Positions 60,612 through 64,000 of a DNA stretch of 64,000 bases are shown in pieces; position 1 is the first letter of the stretch; every line of letters begins with the position of its first letter. The position numbers and the translations under genes were made by a program. Source of the DNA: an uncultured Lachnospiraceae bacterium (GTDB lineage: Bacteria > Bacillota > Clostridia > Lachnospirales > Lachnospiraceae); NCBI GenBank assembly GCA_910583895.1, contig CAJTYJ010000012.1, positions 19,772 through 83,771 of the forward strand, given 5' to 3'. The notes under the pieces were generated by a model that made no database searches, was not told the origin of the DNA, and saw nothing but the letters and a program-made list of their open reading frames with translations.

Positions 60612-62556
60612 CCCGACCCAATCCAACATCGAAAAACTCGCCGCCCTGTTCCCCGCCTGCGTGACTGAGGCCCGGGGCGAGGACGGCAAGCTGAAAAAGG
60701 CGGTCAACTTTGAGTTGCTGCGGCAGATGCTGTCTGACGTGGTGCTGGAGGGCGACGAATCCTATGAGTTTACCTGGGTGGGCAAGAAGGCCGCTATCGT
60801 GGAAGCCAACCGCCCTATCCGCAAGACCCTGCGCCCCTGCCCGGCGGAGAGCGTCAACTGGGACAGCACAGAAAACCTCTACATTGAGGGCGACAACTTG
60901 GAAGTGTTGAAGCTCTTGCAGGAGAGTTATCTGGGCAAGGTGAAAATGATCTACATCGACCCGCCCTACAACACCGGAAACGACTTCATCTATCGGGATG
61001 ATTTTGCGCAGAGCCAGGAGGAATACAGCGAGGAATCCGGTCAGGTAGACGAGAACGGCGACCGGCTGTTCCGCAATACCGACTCCAACGGGCGATTCCA
61101 CTCCGACTGGTGTAGTATGATTTATTCCCGGCTGATGTTGGCAAGAAATTTGTTGAGTGATGACGGAGTTATCTTTATTTCTATTGATGACGCAGAGGCC
61201 GAGAATCTTCGCAAAATATGCGATGAAATTTTGGGAGAACAAAATTTCGTTGTTTGCCTCGTATATGATAAAAACCGAAAAAATGATGCAAAATACTTTT
61301 CTATTGGTCATGAATATATGCTTGTATACTTCAAAAGCACACGAGCTATTTACGAAAGTGGGATCATATTTAGGGAGCCCAAAGAAGGTGTTGAGGAAGT
61401 TCGTGCGGAATTTGAAAGGCTTTGCAAGCTGTATGGCGATGATTGGGATAGAGTGAATGAAGGCTTAAAAAAGTTGTATGCTTCTTGGTCCAGTGGCGAT
61501 GAGAGAAAGCCCCTTGCGCGATTTACAAAAGTGGACAAATTCGGTCCTTATCGAGACGATGGCAATATAAGTTGGCCTGGTGGTGGCGGGCCTAAATATG
61601 ATGTTATTCATCCGTTAACAGGAAAACCTTGCAAGTGTCCTGATGCGGGATGGAGATTTCCAACATTAAAGCGTATGCAAGAAGAAATTGATAATGGGCG
61701 AGTTGTATTTGGCTCAGATGAAACGACATTGCCCCGTATCCGTAGGAATCTTTTTGACTTTGACAAGCAAGTTATGCGCAGTGTTCACTTTAGTTATGCT
61801 CAAACTGCAACATTAGAATTTAATAGAATTTTTGATAATCTGAGGATATTTGAGAACCCTAAAAGCATTTCAGACATCAAATCTCTCATTAAGTACATTA
61901 CTGTAAATGAACAAGATGCCGTTATTTTGGACTTCTTCTCCGGCTCCGCCACCACCGCCCATGCCGTGATGCAGATGAACGCCGAGGACGGCGGACACCG
62001 AAAATTTATCATGGTACAGCTGCCGGAACCCTGTGACGAAAAGAGCGAGGCATATAAAGCGGGCTATTCCAACATCTGCGAGATTGGCAAAGAGCGCATC
62101 CGCCGCGCCGCCAAGAAAATCGCCGCCGACAACCCCGGCAAGCCCTTTGACGGCGGCTTCCGTGTGTTCAAGCTGGACGACACCAACATGACCGATGTGT
62201 ACTACTCCGCCGGGGAGTACGACCAGAGTATGCTTGACCAACTGGTGAGCAATATCAAGCCCGACCGCACCGACCTGGACCTGCTGTTTGGCTGTCTGCT
62301 GGAGTGGGGTCTGCCCCTGTCCATGCCCTACACCTCCGAGGAGATCGAGGGCTGCACCGTCCACACTTATAACGACGGCGACCTGATCGCCTGCTTTGAC
62401 GAGAATATTCCCGATAGCGTTATCAAGGAGATAGCCAAACGTCAGCCCCTCCGCGCCGTTTTCCGGGACAGTAGCTTTGCCGACAGTCCCGCCAAGATCA
62501 ATGTGGGCGAGATTTTCAAAATGCTGGCTCCGGACACCAGAGTGAAAGTTCTGTAA
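60583..62556 (+). CDS. mod: Type III-like site-specific DNA methyltransferase (Mod)
   Basis: The 657-residue enzyme is a beta-class N6-adenine methyltransferase. Catalytic motif IV is DPPYNTGNDF (about residue 126), and the SAM-binding motif I is LDFFSGSATTAHAVMQ (about 446). The order, with DPPY first, is that of type III Mod. The target-recognition segment lies between them, about 190-440. ATG 60583 is chosen after GGAGGTAG. The two ends are GC-rich while 61130-61920 is strongly AT-rich, so the recognition segment probably has a different origin. The restriction subunit is encoded downstream. Confidence 0.92.
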   Translation: MDKLKMETPDPTQSNIEKLAALFPACVTEARGEDGKLKKAVNFELLRQMLSDVVLEGDESYEFTWVGKKAAIVEANRPIRKTLRPCPAESVNWDSTENLYIEGDNLEVLKLLQESYLGKVKMIYIDPPYNTGNDFIYRDDFAQSQEEYSEESGQVDENGDRLFRNTDSNGRFHSDWCSMIYSRLMLARNLLSDDGVIFISIDDAEAENLRKICDEILGEQNFVVCLVYDKNRKNDAKYFSIGHEYMLVYFKSTRAIYESGIIFREPKEGVEEVRAEFERLCKLYGDDWDRVNEGLKKLYASWSSGDERKPLARFTKVDKFGPYRDDGNISWPGGGGPKYDVIHPLTGKPCKCPDAGWRFPTLKRMQEEIDNGRVVFGSDETTLPRIRRNLFDFDKQVMRSVHFSYAQTATLEFNRIFDNLRIFENPKSISDIKSLIKYITVNEQDAVILDFFSGSATTAHAVMQMNAEDGGHRKFIMVQLPEPCDEKSEAYKAGYSNICEIGKERIRRAAKKIAADNPGKPFDGGFRVFKLDDTNMTDVYYSAGEYDQSMLDQLVSNIKPDRTDLDLLFGCLLEWGLPLSMPYTSEEIEGCTVHTYNDGDLIACFDENIPDSVIKEIAKRQPLRAVFRDSSFADSPAKINVGEIFKMLAPDTRVKVL

Positions 62557-62567
62557 GGAGGGGCGGG

Positions 62568-63674
62568 ATGGCAAATGAATTGATACCGGAAGATAGCGTA
62601 AATCTCCCAATAAACAACCTGTGCCGTAATTCCATCGAATTGGTGGAGTACGCCCGGAGTATCGCCGCAAGGCAGATCAATCTTGTCCAGCTGATGACCT
62701 TTTTTGCAATCGGCAGATGGATCGTAGAGGTGGAGCAACAGGGCGAAAGCCGCGCAAAATATGGCAGGCAGATCATCAAAAACTTATCTGAGGCCATGAA
62801 TACGCAATTTGGCCGTGGTTTTTCCGTGGACACACTTGAAAACGCAAGAAAATTTTACCTGACCTATCAGGACAGGATTTCCGAGACAGTGTTTCGGAAA
62901 TTCGCGGTGGAAAAATCCGAAACAGTGTTTCGCTTTTTTGAGGAAACACTGCCATTCACACTCCCATGGTCGCATTATCTACTGTTAATGCGCATCAAGG
63001 ACGAGAACGAGCGGAAATTTTATGAAATTGAAGCCACACAGTCAGGATGGAGTATCCGTACCTTGCAGCGGCAGTATCACTCCAGCCTCTACGAACGGCT
63101 TGCACTCAGCCGGGAAAAAGGCGAGGTTTTGCGCCTTGCGTCAGTGGGGAACATTGTCACCAGGCCGCAGGACATCGTGAAGCAGCCGACAGTGCTGGAA
63201 TTTCTTGGTCTGGACGAAAAGGCAAGATTTGTGGAATCTGATTTAGAGACAGCAATCATCAACAAGCTCCAAAAATTTTTGCTGGAACTCGGAAAGGGAT
63301 ACCTGTTTGAGGCCAGACAGAAACGGTTCACTTACCGAGAAGAAAATTTCTATGTAGACCTTGTTTTTTATAACCGCCTGCTCCGCTGCTATGTGCTGAT
63401 TGATTTGAAGATTGACAAGCTGACTCATCAGGACTTGGGGCAAATGCTGATGTATGTGCATTACTATGACCGATACGAAAAGCTGCCGGACGAAAATCCG
63501 ACCATCGGCATCCTGCTTTGCAAAGAAAAAGATGACGCTCTGGTAGAGATCACTTTGCCGGAGAATTCCAACATCTATGCGTCAGAATACCAGCTTTATT
63601 TGCCGGACAAAAAGGAACTTCAGAAAAAACTTAAGGAATGGATCGCCGAGGAAGCAGGAGGTGAGGAGTCATGA
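62568..63674 (+). CDS. DUF1016/YhcG-type PD-(D/E)XK nuclease
   Basis: The 368-residue protein has the DUF1016 N-terminal helical domain (AIGRWIVEVEQQGESRAKYG, then RGFSVDTLENARKFYLTY) and a C-terminal nuclease domain. In that domain FYVDLVFYNRLLRCYVLIDLK carries D and D/E-x-K-type residues. YhcG proteins are putative nucleases in mobile and defence loci. AAGGAGGGGCGGG precedes ATG 62568. The gene lies between mod and res and overlaps res by four bases, so it belongs to the same operon. Confidence 0.9.
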   Translation: MANELIPEDSVNLPINNLCRNSIELVEYARSIAARQINLVQLMTFFAIGRWIVEVEQQGESRAKYGRQIIKNLSEAMNTQFGRGFSVDTLENARKFYLTYQDRISETVFRKFAVEKSETVFRFFEETLPFTLPWSHYLLLMRIKDENERKFYEIEATQSGWSIRTLQRQYHSSLYERLALSREKGEVLRLASVGNIVTRPQDIVKQPTVLEFLGLDEKARFVESDLETAIINKLQKFLLELGKGYLFEARQKRFTYREENFYVDLVFYNRLLRCYVLIDLKIDKLTHQDLGQMLMYVHYYDRYEKLPDENPTIGILLCKEKDDALVEITLPENSNIYASEYQLYLPDKKELQKKLKEWIAEEAGGEES

Positions 63675-64000
63675 AGATACAGTATCGACACCAGAAGTTT
63701 CAGGCGGATGCCGCCAAAGCTGTGGTGGATGCCTTTGCCGGACAGCCCTATTTGACCCCCACCTATATGATGGATCGCGGCAGCGGCAACTATCAGATTG
63801 GCGTAAATGAGGATCGGGATTTCACTGGCTTTAGCAACCAACGAATCGTGCCGGAGCTTTCCGACCAGCGGATTCTGGAGCAGCTGAATAAAATCCAGCG
63901 CACCAATCAGATCAAGCCGTCGGACAAACTGGAGGGACGGGAGGGCGGCTACAACCTCACCATTGAGATGGAAACCGGTGTGGGCAAGACCTACACCTAC
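63671..64000 (+). CDS. res: Type III restriction enzyme Res subunit (partial, runs off the window)
   Basis: Only the first 110 codons are visible. The start MKIQYRHQKFQADAAKAVVDAF is the Q-motif-like opening of type III Res helicases, and ETGVGKTYTY at the edge is helicase motif I (Walker A). The ATG overlaps the DUF1016 stop (ATGA). The ATPase motifs II-VI and the C-terminal nuclease domain would lie beyond the window. The protein should translocate on DNA and cut when Mod recognises unmethylated sites in the right orientation. Confidence 0.9.
   Translation, partial: MKIQYRHQKFQADAAKAVVDAFAGQPYLTPTYMMDRGSGNYQIGVNEDRDFTGFSNQRIVPELSDQRILEQLNKIQRTNQIKPSDKLEGREGGYNLTIEMETGVGKTYTY

Overview
The window reads as a chromosome segment from a Gram-positive gut-type Clostridia, most likely Lachnospiraceae. 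The reasons are the gene order mutS-mutL-miaA-(methionine gamma-lyase-like), then radC-mreBCD-pbp2-minCDE-rodA-mgsA, strong AGGAGG-type ribosome sites, frequent GTG and TTG starts, and promoters with TATAAT and extended -10 (TGnTATAAT) boxes. Almost all genes up to about 45 kb lie on the + strand. No rRNA, tRNA, CRISPR array or prophage module was seen.

Positions 1-45 kb are mostly core genome. They hold a DUF4132 protein with a probable SWIM-family partner, a phosphatase and a hybrid sensor kinase, and a double-Nudix protein. Mismatch repair (mutS, mutL) and tRNA modification (miaA) follow, then two flavoproteins. A cell-shape and division block comes next (radC, mreBCD, PBP2, minCDE, rodA), followed by mgsA and a D-Ala-D-Ala carboxypeptidase. 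The rest of this part is a HlyD-like protein with ylmE-sepF, aroB-lspA-rluD, an HPr paralogue without the regulatory serine, ftsK, the electron-bifurcating pair nfnAB, rlmH, and an ECF sigma factor with its DUF4179 partner. The units are separated by clear intrinsic terminators.

Positions 45-58 kb are a patchy accessory region. They hold a DUF4317 gene cut short by a small TA-flanked element, a DUF1266-DUF2185 fusion, a VanRS-like two-component pair, single small-enzyme genes and a MATE exporter. The MATE gene faces a MerR regulator that carries an in-frame stop although its operator is intact. A symporter relic and a second gene with an in-frame stop lie nearby. Two related copies of a miniature inverted-repeat element flank an acetyltransferase gene. 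A separate dispersed hairpin repeat occurs at 15.7 kb and 43.4 kb.

Positions 58-64 kb are a probable defence locus entered through recombination scars. A truncated large serine recombinase abuts the broken 3' end of a helicase gene. Next come DUF4391, DUF6680, a type III-like adenine methyltransferase (Mod), a DUF1016/YhcG-type nuclease and the start of a type III restriction helicase (Res), all overlapping or tightly spaced. The Mod gene has GC-rich ends and an AT-rich middle, as expected if its target-recognition segment was exchanged. The Res gene runs off the window.
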